Origin: Flavobacterium johnsoniae
GTDB taxonomy: Bacteria > Bacteroidota > Bacteroidia > Flavobacteriales > Flavobacteriaceae
Reading direction: 5' to 3'
DNA: 64,000 nucleotides
Assembly: GCF_001879205.1 (NCBI RefSeq)
Contig: NZ_MLFK01000001.1
Location: 186,001 to 250,000 of the forward strand
Shown here: piece by piece, positions 45,296-55,600 of the stretch
Layout: every line of letters starts with the position of its first letter
Position numbering within the stretch: position 1 is the stretch's first letter
Notes under the pieces: model-generated
The model's input: only the letters and a program-made list of their open reading frames with translations
Told to the model about the DNA's origin: nothing
The model's database searches: none
Translations under genes and position numbers: made by a program

Positions 45296-45727
45296 TTAAA
45301 CTTGTCTCGGCCATTTAATCGCATACCAAACAATTGCGGCCGTAAGTATACTTTCTATGAATGCCAGAAAAACATAAAAACTCCACCAAAGCGATACGGT
45401 CGTAAAAGCAATCAGGAGCATTATAGCTGTATAAATAATTCCGAAAATAATATTGAGCCATCTGTTTATTTTGGGTTCCAGAATAACCGATGCAAAAATC
45501 ATTAAAGCCGGAATGGCCATCAAAACTGTGGCAAGAAATAGTTTTACGGGCGAATCAAGAAGCGTTTCACCGCTTATAAAATCCTGAACTTTTTTAGGCA
45601 CATAAAGCGAAAAATAATCTCCGTATATATAACAAAACATAACAGAAGTCCATAATGCTGAAAGTTTTATTTTGGTATTTACTTTAAAATCTTCAAAGCT
45701 TTCATTATTTTTCTCTTGTGTTCTCAT
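45296..45727 (-). CDS. DUF6326 membrane protein
   Basis: A 143-residue protein with about four hydrophobic helices and a Lys/Glu-rich N-terminus. The YGDYFSLYVPKKVQDF loop and IFGIIYTAIMLLIAFT helix match the DUF6326 group, which often sits beside DUF4386 genes. Function unknown. It is the first gene of the two-gene operon. Confidence 0.8.
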   Translation of the reverse strand: MRTQEKNNESFEDFKVNTKIKLSALWTSVMFCYIYGDYFSLYVPKKVQDFISGETLLDSPVKLFLATVLMAIPALMIFASVILEPKINRWLNIIFGIIYTAIMLLIAFTTVSLWWSFYVFLAFIESILTAAIVWYAIKWPRQV

Positions 45728-45884
45728 ATCTAAGGAATTAAATTCTTAAATATGTCGAAGAATATCTTAAAATGTTACAATTGGTTTACAATTCATTTTA
45801 TTGTACAAACATTAATTCTCTTTTCTGTTAATCAGGAAAAAACAGCTCGAAAAGGGTTCGTTTTTTTTCTCTCATCCAAAAACC

Positions 45885-45892
45885 TATCTTTG
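45885..45892 (+). promoter_or_regulatory. -7 box of uup
   Basis: TATCTTTG, full match to TAnnTTTG, 57 bp before the ATG at 45950. Confidence 0.5.
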
Positions 45893-45949
45893 CGAAATCT
45901 TATTAGAATTTTTAATTAATAAAAACTGATTTTTCAGTTAGAAATCTTC

Positions 45950-47812
45950 ATGAATTACTTATCTGTAGAAAATATATCAAAGTCATTTGGCGAAAGAGTC
46001 CTTTTTGACAACATTTCTTTTGGAATCAACAAAGACCAAAAAATCGCTTTTATTGCCAAAAATGGTTCAGGAAAAACGACCATTATGAGCATCATAAATG
46101 GTTTGGATGAGCCGGATACCGGACAAGTTGTTTTGAGAAAAGGAATCAGAATGGCGTTTCTTTCACAAGACAATAATTTACAAGATGAGCTTACCATTGA
46201 AGAAAGCATTTTCGCATCTGATAATGAAACGCTTAAAATTATTGAAGCTTACGAAAAAGCATTAGAAAATCCAGATGATGAAGAAGCATACCAAAAGGCT
46301 TTTGACGGAATGGATCAGCACAATGCGTGGGATTTTGAAACGCAGTACAAGCAAATTCTTTTTAAGTTAAAACTGGAAGACTTTAAACTTAAAGTAAAAA
46401 ATCTTTCGGGAGGGCAAAAAAAGCGTCTTTCACTAGCTATCATCTTAATTAATCGTCCTGATTTATTGATTCTCGATGAGCCGACCAACCATTTAGATCT
46501 TGAAATGATCGAATGGCTTGAAAGTTATTTTGCCAAAGAAAACATCACTTTGTTTATGGTAACGCACGACCGTTTCTTTCTGGAGCGTGTGTGCAACGAA
46601 ATTATCGAATTAGACAACGGAAAATTATACCAATACAAAGGAAATTACTCGTATTATTTAGAGAAAAAAGAAGAGCGAATTACTTCTGAAAACTCAAGTA
46701 TTGACAAAGCCAAAAACTTATTCGTAAAGGAATTAGAATGGATGCGCCGCCAGCCAAAAGCGAGAACAACCAAATCGAAATCGCGTCAGGATGACTTTTA
46801 TGTAATTAAGGAAAAAGCACAAAGCCGACGAAAAGAAAACAAAGTAGAGCTTGAAATTAACATGGAAAGAATGGGAAGCAAAATTATTGAGCTTCACAAA
46901 CTTTCTAAGAAATTCAAAGACAAAGTTATTCTGGACAATTTTAGTTTTGATTTTCAGCGTGGCGAACGAATTGGAATTATTGGTAAAAACGGAACTGGAA
47001 AATCTACTTTCTTAAATCTGCTTACCGGAACAATTCCGCCAGATAACGGGCGCGTTGTTAAAGGAGATACGATTAAAATTGGTTATTATACACAATCTGG
47101 AATTAATCCGAAACCGGGACAGCGTGTTATTGATATTATTAAAGAATACGGAGAATATATTCCGCTTGCAAAGGGAAAAATCATTTCGGCGTCGCAATTG
47201 TTGGAGCGTTTTCTTTTTGATGCAAAAAAACAATACGATTATGTTGAAAAATTAAGCGGAGGCGAATTAAAACGTTTGTATTTATGTACCGTTTTAATTC
47301 AAAACCCGAACTTTTTGATTCTCGATGAGCCTACAAACGATTTGGATATTGTAACACTTAACGTACTCGAGAGTTTCCTTTTAGATTATCCTGGATGCTT
47401 ATTGGTAGTTTCACACGACCGTTATTTTATGGACAAAATTGTCGATCATTTATTCGTTTTTAGAGGAAACGGAGAAATCGAGAATTTTCCAGGAAACTAT
47501 TCTGATTTCCGTGCTTATGAAGACAGTGCCGATGTAGCTCAGAAAGAAGAAAATAAAGCCGAAAAGAAAGACTGGAAACAAAATAATCCAACTGGAAATC
47601 TAAGCTTTAACGAGCAAAAAGAATATCAAAAAATAGAAAGGGAAATTAAAGATTTAGAAATCGAAAAAACTAAAATCGAACAATTATTCTCTGACGGAAA
47701 AGTTGCCGATGCTGATATCGAGAAAAAAGCAAATGAACTGCAAAATATCATAAATAAAATAGACGCAAAAGAAGAACGCTGGTTTGAACTTTCGGCTAAA
47801 ATTGAGGGATAA
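45950..47812 (+). CDS. uup: ABC-F ATPase, Uup-like
   Basis: A 620-residue protein with two ABC domains and no membrane helices. First copy: NGSGKTTIMSIINGL and LSGGQKKRLSLAI with DEPTNHLD. Second copy: GKNGTGKSTFLNLLTG and LSGGELKRLYLCT with DEPTNDLD. The linker is Lys/Arg-rich and a C-terminal coiled coil (about residues 550-620) is present, which is typical of Uup. Members bind ribosomes or branched DNA; relatives give antibiotic resistance, but nothing here shows that. Confidence 0.93.
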   Translation: MNYLSVENISKSFGERVLFDNISFGINKDQKIAFIAKNGSGKTTIMSIINGLDEPDTGQVVLRKGIRMAFLSQDNNLQDELTIEESIFASDNETLKIIEAYEKALENPDDEEAYQKAFDGMDQHNAWDFETQYKQILFKLKLEDFKLKVKNLSGGQKKRLSLAIILINRPDLLILDEPTNHLDLEMIEWLESYFAKENITLFMVTHDRFFLERVCNEIIELDNGKLYQYKGNYSYYLEKKEERITSENSSIDKAKNLFVKELEWMRRQPKARTTKSKSRQDDFYVIKEKAQSRRKENKVELEINMERMGSKIIELHKLSKKFKDKVILDNFSFDFQRGERIGIIGKNGTGKSTFLNLLTGTIPPDNGRVVKGDTIKIGYYTQSGINPKPGQRVIDIIKEYGEYIPLAKGKIISASQLLERFLFDAKKQYDYVEKLSGGELKRLYLCTVLIQNPNFLILDEPTNDLDIVTLNVLESFLLDYPGCLLVVSHDRYFMDKIVDHLFVFRGNGEIENFPGNYSDFRAYEDSADVAQKEENKAEKKDWKQNNPTGNLSFNEQKEYQKIEREIKDLEIEKTKIEQLFSDGKVADADIEKKANELQNIINKIDAKEERWFELSAKIEG

Positions 47813-47860
47813 TTTCAGTTTTTAGTCTCAGTTTTCAGTTTCAGTCTCAGTTTTCTATTT
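47813..47860. repeat. 'TTTTCAGTCTCAG' repeat
   Basis: AGTTTTTAGTCTCAGTTTTC followed by AGTTTCAGTCTCAGTTTTC, a tandem of CAGT units immediately after uup. It belongs to the cluster family noted at 39955 and 48284. Confidence 0.65.
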
Positions 47861-47894
47861 TCGATTAAAAGTAGTAATTTTCTTTCTTTTTAGT

Positions 47895-47902
47895 TATTTT
47901 TG
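47895..47902 (+). promoter_or_regulatory. -7 box of the four-helix-bundle gene
   Basis: TATTTTTG, full match to TAnnTTTG, 13 bp before the ATG at 47916. Confidence 0.5.
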
Positions 47903-47915
47903 TGAAAAATAAAAA

Positions 47916-48281
47916 ATGGATTTTAAAGAATTACTGGCCTATAAAAAGTCATTTGAACTGGCGATGGAAATTTTTGAAATTTCGAAAACATTTCCAAGAG
48001 AAGAAACTTATTCATTAACTGATCAAATTCGTCGTTCCTCAAGAAGCGTTACTGCAAACATTGCAGAATCTTACAGAAAGAGAAGATATGTAAATCATTT
48101 TATAAGCAAATTAACAGATAGTGATGCTGAAAACTCAGAAACAAATACCTGGCTGGAATTTTCTTTAAAATGCAAATACATAAGTCAAGAATGTTTTGAC
48201 AAACTAAACATTAAAAGTGTCGAAATTGGAAAACTAATTAATTACATGATTAATAATCCAAGTAAATTCGGTTGCAATTAA
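47916..48281 (+). CDS. Four-helix bundle protein (S23/IVS-type)
   Basis: A 121-residue all-helical protein matching the 'four helix bundle protein' family once linked to 23S rRNA intervening sequences: start DFKELLAYKKSFELAMEIF, then TDQIRRSSRSVTANIAESY and the C-terminal KLINYMINNP. Such genes are scattered singly in Bacteroidota and their function is unclear. Flanking sequence on both sides belongs to the CAGT repeat family, hinting that this locus was inserted as a small mobile unit. Confidence 0.9.
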   Translation: MDFKELLAYKKSFELAMEIFEISKTFPREETYSLTDQIRRSSRSVTANIAESYRKRRYVNHFISKLTDSDAENSETNTWLEFSLKCKYISQECFDKLNIKSVEIGKLINYMINNPSKFGCN

Positions 48282-48283
48282 AG

Positions 48284-48387
48284 GCAAAGACTGAAAAGCG
48301 ACTGTGACTGAAAACTAATTTTATTTATATTTGGCCGAAGTTATGTGCAAAGACTGAAAACTGCGACTGCGACTGAAAACTAATTTT
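48284..48387. repeat. 40-bp direct repeat flanking a spacer
   Basis: GCAAAGACTGAAAA...ACTGAAAACTAATTTTA is present at 48284-48323 and again at 48347-48387 with a few base changes. Both copies belong to the ACTGAAAAC family. Confidence 0.85.
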
Positions 48388-48400
48388 ACAAAAAACAGAT

Positions 48401-48856
48401 ATGAAACACCTTTTAGCATCATTATTAGCATTGACATTATTTATTTCTTGTTCAAAAGACGACAAAGTCAAAGATTATACGGAACAAAATGAAAAAGAGA
48501 TTGTCGATTATTTAGCTAAAAATAATTTAACAGCGCAAAGAACTGCTTCTGGTTTATATTACATCATCACAAAAGAAGGTGAAGGAGAAGAAAAACCTAC
48601 AATAAAATCGACTGTAACTGTAAAATATACTGGAACTTTCACAGACGGAAAGCCTTTTGATCAAAGTACGGATCCTGTATCGTTTCCTTTAAGCAGACTT
48701 ATTCCAGGCTGGAAAGAAGGAATTCCTCTTTTAAAAGCCGGAGGCGAATGTATGCTTTTTGTTCCTTCTCATTTAGGATATGGAAGCACTGGTAACCAAA
48801 ACATTCCTGGAGGAGCTGTACTTGTATTTAATATCACATTAGTTTCTTTTAATTAA
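48401..48856 (+). CDS. FKBP-type peptidyl-prolyl isomerase, lipoprotein
   Basis: A 151-residue lipoprotein (lipobox TLFISC, Cys about residue 17) with one FKBP domain: VTVKYTGTFTDGKPFDQS, FPLSRLIPGWKEGIPLLKAG and FVPSHLGYGSTGNQNIPGG. The domain keeps the aromatic pocket residues expected for isomerase activity. It would help protein folding in the periplasm. It precedes the methyltransferase gene by 25 bp. Confidence 0.93.
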   Translation: MKHLLASLLALTLFISCSKDDKVKDYTEQNEKEIVDYLAKNNLTAQRTASGLYYIITKEGEGEEKPTIKSTVTVKYTGTFTDGKPFDQSTDPVSFPLSRLIPGWKEGIPLLKAGGECMLFVPSHLGYGSTGNQNIPGGAVLVFNITLVSFN

Positions 48857-48881
48857 GATTATTCTATTCTCAAAATTCAGC

Positions 48882-49673
48882 ATGCTCTTTCAAATCAAAT
48901 CTTATTTAAAATTTCTTTGGAATTCTAAAAACGAACACGGCGTTCACTCTCCGTTTGTTTTTAGTTTACTAACCAAATGTTTCTACGATAAGAAACCGAA
49001 ACCAGAATATCAAATCTTAAAGAATTATAGAAAATCACTTCTTGAAAATAAAAATTTCATTGAAGTAACGGATTTTGGTGCAGGCTCAAAAGTATTTAAA
49101 TCAAACCGAAGACAGATTTCTAAAATCGCATCAACAGCAGGAATTTCTCCCAAACGTGCCGAATTGTTATTTCGCGTTACCCATTATTTTCAGCCAAAAA
49201 ACATTCTGGAAATAGGAACATCATTAGGTTTGGCCACTTCTGCCCTGGCCCTTGGGAACACAAAAGCAAAAGTAATTACTTTAGAAGGATGCCCGCAAAC
49301 GGCAGATCAATGTCAATTACAATTGCAAAAATTCAATCTTAACAATGTAGATTCTGTTATAACTGAATTTGAGAGTTATCTGCAGGACGTCAAACTGAGA
49401 CTGAATGCTGAGACTGAAAACTTCGATTTAATATATTTCGACGGCAATCATTCAAAAAAAGCGACTTTAGCTTATTTTGAACTTTTACTGCCAACAATCA
49501 ACAACGATTCGGTTTGGATTTTTGACGATATCCATTGGTCTCCAGAAATGGAAGAAGCCTGGGAGATTATAAAAAATCATCCAAAAGTAAAAGTCACCAT
49601 CGACACTTTTCAATGGGGATTTGTATTTTTTAGATACGAGCAGGAAAAAGAACATTTTATAATTAGGACATAA
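48882..49673 (+). CDS. Class I SAM-dependent methyltransferase
   Basis: A 263-residue protein with a Rossmann methyltransferase core. Motif I is ILEIGTSLGLATSALALG and an acidic motif II ends in TLEGCP. DLIYFDGNHSKKATLAYF and SVWIFDDIHWSPEMEEAW resemble the O-methyltransferase family 3 style. A Trp/Phe-rich N-terminus comes first. Substrate unknown. It follows the FKBP gene and ends at a strong hairpin. Confidence 0.87.
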   Translation: MLFQIKSYLKFLWNSKNEHGVHSPFVFSLLTKCFYDKKPKPEYQILKNYRKSLLENKNFIEVTDFGAGSKVFKSNRRQISKIASTAGISPKRAELLFRVTHYFQPKNILEIGTSLGLATSALALGNTKAKVITLEGCPQTADQCQLQLQKFNLNNVDSVITEFESYLQDVKLRLNAETENFDLIYFDGNHSKKATLAYFELLLPTINNDSVWIFDDIHWSPEMEEAWEIIKNHPKVKVTIDTFQWGFVFFRYEQEKEHFIIRT

Positions 49674-49704
49674 AAAAAGACGATCATTTCTGATCGTCTT
49701 TTTT
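49673..49704 (+). terminator. Bidirectional terminator
   Basis: Stem AAAAGACGATCA/TGATCGTCTTTT with a 4-bp loop and T-runs on both strands, between the methyltransferase gene and a convergent gene. Confidence 0.88.
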
Positions 49705-49722
49705 ATTTCAATTATTTAACAA

Positions 49723-50382
49723 TTATTTTTTAGCGTCTTTATTTTCTTCAGATTTAGCACCCATTCTGTTAACAGTATACATTGGTGCAAATTTGATTTT
49801 TAAACCGGCAATTTTTCTGTTATCCTCAGCAGTAAGACCTTCTTTTTCAACTGTGTTTTTACGGCTGTCAAGGGCTTCATACATCAATTTAACTTCATCC
49901 CAGTCTTCTCTTGAATATTTATCTTTATTATCTTCAACAGTATGAACGAATTGTTGGTAAACACTGTGAATATTTTTAGCATTAACCCAGTCAAAGTTCA
50001 TATCGTCGCCAATTTTTCCTTCACCAAACAAGGCGTTTCTTAATTGTTGTTTCGGACTCGGAGCTGGAGGGGCAAAAACGGTGGTCATTTCATTTTTAAA
50101 CTCTTCATATTTAGTTTTGCTCGTATTTATTTTTTCAGTCGCTGCGGTATTATCTTTAAGATCAGCTAAAGCTGCTTCAGCTTCTGCGGCTCTTCTGTCA
50201 TATTCAGCATCTACAGCTTTCCAATCTGCTTTCAAATCATCTGCTGCAACATTTTTTACTGAATCAACGTAGGCTACATAAGAGTCGATTTTTTTCTGAG
50301 CATTTTCTTGTTTTTCATCTTTACACGATGTAAAACCTAATGCAATTATAGCAGCTCCGAACAATATTTGTATGTTTTTCAT
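49723..50382 (-). CDS. Helical lipoprotein of unknown function (DUF6565-like)
   Basis: A 219-residue lipoprotein (lipobox GFTSC, Cys about residue 20). Residues about 25-110 are strongly helical and charged (VDAEYDRRAAEAEAALADLK), probably a coiled coil. A Pro-rich stretch APPAPSPKQQ follows, then a second helical half. It may be a periplasmic or outer-membrane structural protein. Convergent with the methyltransferase gene; the family assignment is tentative. Confidence 0.65.
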   Translation of the reverse strand: MKNIQILFGAAIIALGFTSCKDEKQENAQKKIDSYVAYVDSVKNVAADDLKADWKAVDAEYDRRAAEAEAALADLKDNTAATEKINTSKTKYEEFKNEMTTVFAPPAPSPKQQLRNALFGEGKIGDDMNFDWVNAKNIHSVYQQFVHTVEDNKDKYSREDWDEVKLMYEALDSRKNTVEKEGLTAEDNRKIAGLKIKFAPMYTVNRMGAKSEENKDAKK

Positions 50383-50661
50383 AATAATTATCTTTTAAAA
50401 GTTATAAGACAAATATAGTTAAAAAATTAAATAATCATAAATTATTTTCAAAAAATTAATATTTAAAATAAATATTTTTCATTTAAAATTAAAAAATATG
50501 ATAATTATATAAATTTATAAAATAATGATATAACAACTTTTATTAAAATCAAATTATACTTTTTAAAACACAGCCTTATATGTAACAAAAACGAATTCTC
50601 GGCTACTCATTCTTTTATTGAAAAGTGTTTTGTACTTTTAAATCCAAAATTGTAAAACGAA
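50383..50661. other. AT-rich gene-free spacer
   Basis: A 279-bp stretch, extremely AT-rich between about 50400 and 50560, with no open frame, repeat or clear hairpin. It separates divergent genes and probably holds their promoters, but no full TTG/TAnnTTTG match was seen (nearest is TACTTTTA at 50633). Confidence 0.6.
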
Positions 50662-51354
50662 ATGGCAAATCCATTAATTAAAATAACCGACATAAAACGA
50701 AATTTTGTACTAGGTAATGAAATAGTTTATGTTCTTAAAGGCATTAATTTAGAAATCAACAAAGGCGAATATGTAGCTTTAATGGGACCTTCGGGATCCG
50801 GAAAATCAACTTTAATGAATTTATTAGGTTGTTTGGATACGCCAACTTCCGGAAGATATATTTTAAATGGAAAAGATGTAAGCCAAATGCGCGATGATGA
50901 GTTGGCCGGAATTAGAAATACCGAAATTGGATTTGTTTTTCAAACTTTTAACCTTTTACCCAGAACCACTGCTTTAGACAATGTGGCGTTACCAATGATT
51001 TATGCCGGATACTCAAAATCCGAAAGAAACATACGTGCCACAGAAGTTTTAAAACAAGTAAATCTTGCGGACAGAATGGATCACCAGCCAAATCAATTAT
51101 CTGGAGGACAGCGCCAGCGTGTTGCTATTGCCCGCGCTTTGGTCAATAAACCTTCTATTATATTAGCCGATGAGCCAACCGGAAACTTAGACAGTAAAAC
51201 TTCTGTAGAAATCATGAAGCTTTTTGGAGACATTCATGCGCAGGGAAATACCGTAATCCTGGTAACACACGAAGAAGATATTGCTGCCTATGCACACAGA
51301 GTTATTCGTCTGCGCGACGGATTAATTGAAAGCGACACGAGCAAATCTGTTTAA
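50662..51354 (+). CDS. LolD/MacB-type ABC transporter ATPase
   Basis: A 230-residue ATPase of the LolD/MacB branch: Walker [19 protein letters not shown], signature [15 protein letters not shown], Walker [13 protein letters not shown] and the H-loop VTHEED. The N-terminal [17 protein letters not shown] loop is typical. In this branch the ATPase pairs with a FtsX-like permease to release lipoproteins or export substrates. No permease gene is adjacent, so the partner must be elsewhere. Confidence 0.9.
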   Translation: MANPLIKITDIKRNFVLGNEIVYVLKGINLEINKGEYVALMGPSGSGKSTLMNLLGCLDTPTSGRYILNGKDVSQMRDDELAGIRNTEIGFVFQTFNLLPRTTALDNVALPMIYAGYSKSERNIRATEVLKQVNLADRMDHQPNQLSGGQRQRVAIARALVNKPSIILADEPTGNLDSKTSVEIMKLFGDIHAQGNTVILVTHEEDIAAYAHRVIRLRDGLIESDTSKSV

Positions 51355-51447
51355 CTGTTTGTTTGATTAATCGTTTAATCAGAAAAGAAAAACTAGATTT
51401 TAAATTAATCGAAAGAAAAAAACTTAGAATCTTAGCACCTCAAAAAA

Positions 51448-52017
51448 ATGAAAGTATATACCAAAACAGGTGATAAAGGAACAACGGCTCTTTTTGGAGG
51501 CACCCGCGTTCCTAAAGATCATATAAGAATTGACAGTTACGGAACTGTTGATGAATTAAATTCTTATATAGGATTAATTCGCGATCAGGAAATCGATTCG
51601 CATTACAAAACCATTTTAATCGAAATTCAGGATCGTCTTTTTACTGTAGGCGCCATTTTGGCAACACCGCAGGAGAAAGAAGTTTTAAAAAACGGTGAAC
51701 TTCGCTTAAAAAATCTTGGCATAATTGATTCAGATATAGAATTACTCGAAAATGAGATAGATAAAATGGAAGAAAGTCTTCCGCAAATGACCCATTTTGT
51801 TTTGCCGGGCGGTCATCCAACTGTGTCACATTGTCATATAGCCCGCTGCATTTGCCGTCGTGCCGAACGTTTGGCAGTACATTTAAGCCATAATGAACAC
51901 GTTCCGGAAATTGCAATTATGTACTTAAACCGACTTTCTGACTACCTTTTTGTCTTGGCACGAAAGTTGTCCTCAGACCTAAAAGCGGAGGAAGTAAAAT
52001 GGATTCCGAGAAAGTAA
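51448..52017 (+). CDS. PduO-type corrinoid adenosyltransferase
   Basis: A 189-residue PduO/MMAB family protein. The ATP-binding start is KVYTKTGDKGTTALFGGTRV, and helices carry RIDSYGTVDELNSYIG and the conserved RAERLAVHL and LNRLSDYLFVLAR blocks. It adenosylates cob(II)alamin to coenzyme B12. A B12-binding radical SAM protein is encoded in the same window, but distantly. It is not co-transcribed with a visible B12-dependent mutase. Confidence 0.92.
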   Translation: MKVYTKTGDKGTTALFGGTRVPKDHIRIDSYGTVDELNSYIGLIRDQEIDSHYKTILIEIQDRLFTVGAILATPQEKEVLKNGELRLKNLGIIDSDIELLENEIDKMEESLPQMTHFVLPGGHPTVSHCHIARCICRRAERLAVHLSHNEHVPEIAIMYLNRLSDYLFVLARKLSSDLKAEEVKWIPRK

Positions 52018-52324
52018 ATTTTCTTAAAATTCCAATTTTTTGAAATCCCAAATTCCAAAGAAATAATTTAAAAATTCTGAGAATTTAAACAACATACAAA
52101 GTTCCAAATTTTGGTAATTTCAGGTTCCTTTTTTGTAATTTGGAATTTAATTTTCGGGATTTAAAAATTCAAAATATTGCGTTTTTACCTTCCATTTTTG
52201 GGATTTTGAGTTTAAATATTGGAATTTAACAAGAGACGTTCTTAAATTTTATTAAAATAAATCAAATTTTACTTGTCTTTTTCAGTAAAAAATTTATTTT
52301 TGCACAAACTAAACAAGATAACAG
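52018..52324. repeat. 'AAATTCCAAA' / 'TTTGGAATTT' repeat-rich spacer
   Basis: 307 bp without a gene. It contains AATCCCAAATTCCAAAG, CAAAGTTCCAAATTTTGG, TAATTTGGAATTTAATTTTC and ATTGGAATTTAAC, forming a degenerate inverted set, and then the promoter of the DUF2795 gene (52273-52302). Confidence 0.7.
52273..52302 (+). promoter_or_regulatory. Complete Bacteroidota promoter of the DUF2795 gene
   Basis: TTG at 52273-52275, 19 bp, TATTTTTG at 52295-52302. This is the best full match to TTG-N17-23-TAnnTTTG in the window, 22 bp upstream of the ATG. Confidence 0.75.
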
Positions 52325-52546
52325 ATGTATTGGACATTAGAATTAGCATCTTATTTAAGTGATGCGCCATGGCCTGCTAACAAAGACGAACTTATTGACT
52401 ACGCTATTAGAGCTGGTGCTCCATTAGAAGTAGTAGAAAACCTTCAGTCAATAGAAGACGAAGGCGAGATATATGAATCAATGGAAGAAATTTGGCCTGA
52501 TTATCCAACAGACGAAGATTATCTTTGGAATGAGGATGAATATTAA
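52325..52546 (+). CDS. DUF2795 protein
   Basis: A 73-residue acidic protein (MYWTLELASYLSDAPWPANK, ending DYLWNEDEY) of the DUF2795 family, whose role is not known. It is very acidic at its C-terminus. It has its own promoter and terminator and sits immediately upstream of secA. Confidence 0.88.
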   Translation: MYWTLELASYLSDAPWPANKDELIDYAIRAGAPLEVVENLQSIEDEGEIYESMEEIWPDYPTDEDYLWNEDEY

Positions 52547-52561
52547 AAAATAAACCAAAGG

Positions 52562-52588
52562 AAAAAGTCTCATCACAGAGGCTTTTTT
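52562..52588 (+). terminator. Terminator of the DUF2795 gene
   Basis: AAAAAGTCTC/GAGGCTTTTT hairpin (one G-T pair) with a T-run, 15 bp after the stop, ahead of secA. Confidence 0.8.
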
Positions 52589-52632
52589 TTTGGTTCAAAT
52601 ACACATTATATAATAAAGAAATACAATAAATT

Positions 52633-55600
52633 ATGAGTTTCATAAACAGCATCATCAAGGTCTTTGTAGGTGACAAGTCCCAAAAAGACGTCAAAGCTTT
52701 ACAACCTTACTTAAACAAAATTAAAACTTTCGAAACTAGCTTAATGAGTTTATCTCATGACGAGCTAAGAGCCAGAACCGTTTATTTTAAAGAAAGAATT
52801 AAAGAAGCAAGAGCAGATAAAGATGCTAAAATTGCTTCACTTAAAGCCGAAGTTGAGAAAATTGAGGATATCGACAAAAGAGAAGATATTTATGATGCAA
52901 TAGACGCTCTTGAAAAGGAAGCTTATGAAATCTCTGAAAAAACTTTATTGGAAATTCTTCCGGAAGCGTTTTCTGTTGTAAAAGAAACGGCTCGTCGTTT
53001 CAAAGAAAACTCTCATATTGAAGTTACTGCAACTGCAAAAGACCGTGAATTCTCTGCAACAAAGCCGTACATTACAATTGATGGTGAAAAATCTGTTTGG
53101 GCTAACAAATGGAATGCTGCAGGAAAGGACATCACTTGGGACATGATTCACTACGATGTTCAGTTAATTGGAGGTATGGTATTACACGAAGGTAAAGTTG
53201 CCGAAATGCAAACGGGTGAAGGTAAAACTTTAGTGGCTACTTTGCCGCTTTACCTAAACGCTTTGACAGGAAACGGTGTTCACTTAGTAACTGTGAATGA
53301 TTACCTTGCAAAACGTGACAGCACATGGAAAGCACCTTTATTCGAATTCCACGGTTTATCTGTAGACTGTATCGATAATCACCAGCCAAGTACCGAAGCT
53401 AGAAAAAAAGCGTACGATGCGGATATCACTTACGGAACCAACAACGAATTTGGTTTTGACTACTTAAGAGATAACATGGCGCACTCACCTAGCGATTTAG
53501 TTCAAAGAAAACATAATTATGCTATTGTCGACGAGGTCGATTCTGTATTAATTGATGATGCAAGAACACCGCTTATTATTTCAGGACCGGTTCCACAGGG
53601 AGATCGTCATGAATTTAACGAGTTGAAACCAAAAATCGAAAATCTGGTTGCACAACAACGTCAGCTGGCAAATGGTTTCTTAGCAGAAGCTAAAAAATTA
53701 ATCAAAGAAGGAAATACTAAAGAAGGCGGATTCTTATTATTAAGAGCTTACAGAAGTTTACCTAAAAATAAAGCATTAATTAAATTTTTAAGTGAAGAAG
53801 GAATTAAACAATTACTTCAAAAAACTGAAAATCAATATATGCAGGATAACAATCGCGAAATGCATAAAGTTGACGAAGCTTTGTACTTTGTGATTGAAGA
53901 AAAAAACAATCAGGTAGAATTGACCGATAACGGTATCAAATATTTATCTGGAGATACAGATTCTGATTTCTTCGTTTTACCAGACATTGGAACAGAAATC
54001 GCTGCTATCGAAAAACAAAAATTAGATAAAGACGCTGAAGCAGAAGCTAAAGAAAGATTATTCCAGGATTTTGGAGTAAAAAGCGAGCGTATCCATACTT
54101 TAACACAGCTTTTAAAAGCGTATTCTCTTTTTGAAAAAGATGTAGAATACGTTATCATGGACAATAAGATTATGATTGTCGATGAGCAGACAGGTCGTAT
54201 CATGGACGGTCGTCGTTATTCTGACGGTTTACACCAGGCGATCGAAGCAAAAGAAAACGTAAAAATCGAAGCTGCTACACAAACTTTCGCTACAGTAACA
54301 TTACAGAATTATTTCAGAATGTACAGCAAATTAGGTGGTATGACCGGTACAGCTGTTACAGAAGCTGGAGAGTTATGGCAGATTTACAAACTGGATGTTG
54401 TTGAAATTCCAACCAACCGTCCAATTGCAAGACAAGACAAAGAAGATTATATCTACAAAACTACACGTGAAAAATTCAATGCTGTAATTGAAGATGTAAC
54501 AGAATTAGCAAATGCCGGAAGACCGGTATTGATTGGAACAACTTCTGTAGAGATTTCAGAATTATTAAGCCGTATGCTTAAAATGAGAGGAATTACTCAT
54601 AACGTTTTGAATGCTAAAATGCACAAGCAGGAAGCACAAATTGTTGAAGAAGCAGGAAAAGCCGGAGTTGTAACTATTGCAACAAACATGGCTGGTCGTG
54701 GTACCGATATTAAATTATCTCCAGAAGTAAAAGCTGCGGGTGGTTTAGCAATCGTGGGTACAGAACGTCATGATTCTCGTCGTGTTGACAGACAGTTACG
54801 TGGTCGTGCAGGACGTCAGGGAGATCCGGGAAGTTCTCAATTCTATGTTTCTCTTGAAGATAACTTAATGCGTTTATTTGGTTCTGAGAGAGTTGCTAAA
54901 GTAATGGACAGAATGGGACTTAAAGAAGGTGAAGTGATTCAGCATTCTATGATGACCAAATCTATCGAGCGTGCTCAGAAAAAAGTAGAAGAAAACAACT
55001 TTGGTGTTCGTAAACGTTTATTAGAATATGATGACGTTATGAACTCACAACGTGAAGTAGTTTACAAACGTCGTCGTCATGCTTTATTTGGCGAGCGTTT
55101 AAAACTGGATATCGCTAACATGCTTTATGATACTTGCGAACTTATTGTAAGCAATACTAAAGTAACAAATGATTTCAAAGCATTCGAATTTGATTTAATT
55201 CGTTATTTCTCTATTACTTCTCCTATTTCAGAAGCTGATTTTACAAAATTATCAGATATTGAAATCACTGGAAAAGTATATAAAGAAGCTTTGGCTTTTT
55301 ATACTGAAAAAACAGAAAGAAGCGCCAGAGAAGCTTTCCCAATTATCAAAGGAGTTTACGAAGAGCCAAACAACCATTTTGAAAGAATTGTTGTTCCGTT
55401 TACAGACGGAATCAAAACCTTGAATGTTGTAACTGACCTGAAAAAAGCTTACGACAGCGAAGGAGCTCAGTTAATTGCTGATTTCGAGAAAAACATCACC
55501 CTTTCTATTGTTGATGAAGCTTGGAAAAAACATCTACGTAAAATGGACGAATTGAAACAATCTGTTCAATTAGCCGTTCACGAACAAAAAGACCCATTGC

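Noticed and set aside
50662..51354. Full Lol lipoprotein-release system
   Set aside because: Only the ATPase is present; no LolC/E- or FtsX-type permease gene adjoins it, so the assignment stops at the ATPase family.
52018..52324. Possible riboswitch or small RNA in the spacer upstream of DUF2795
   Set aside because: The stretch is explained by degenerate AAATTCCAAA/TTTGGAATTT repeats and a promoter; no conserved riboswitch core was recognised.
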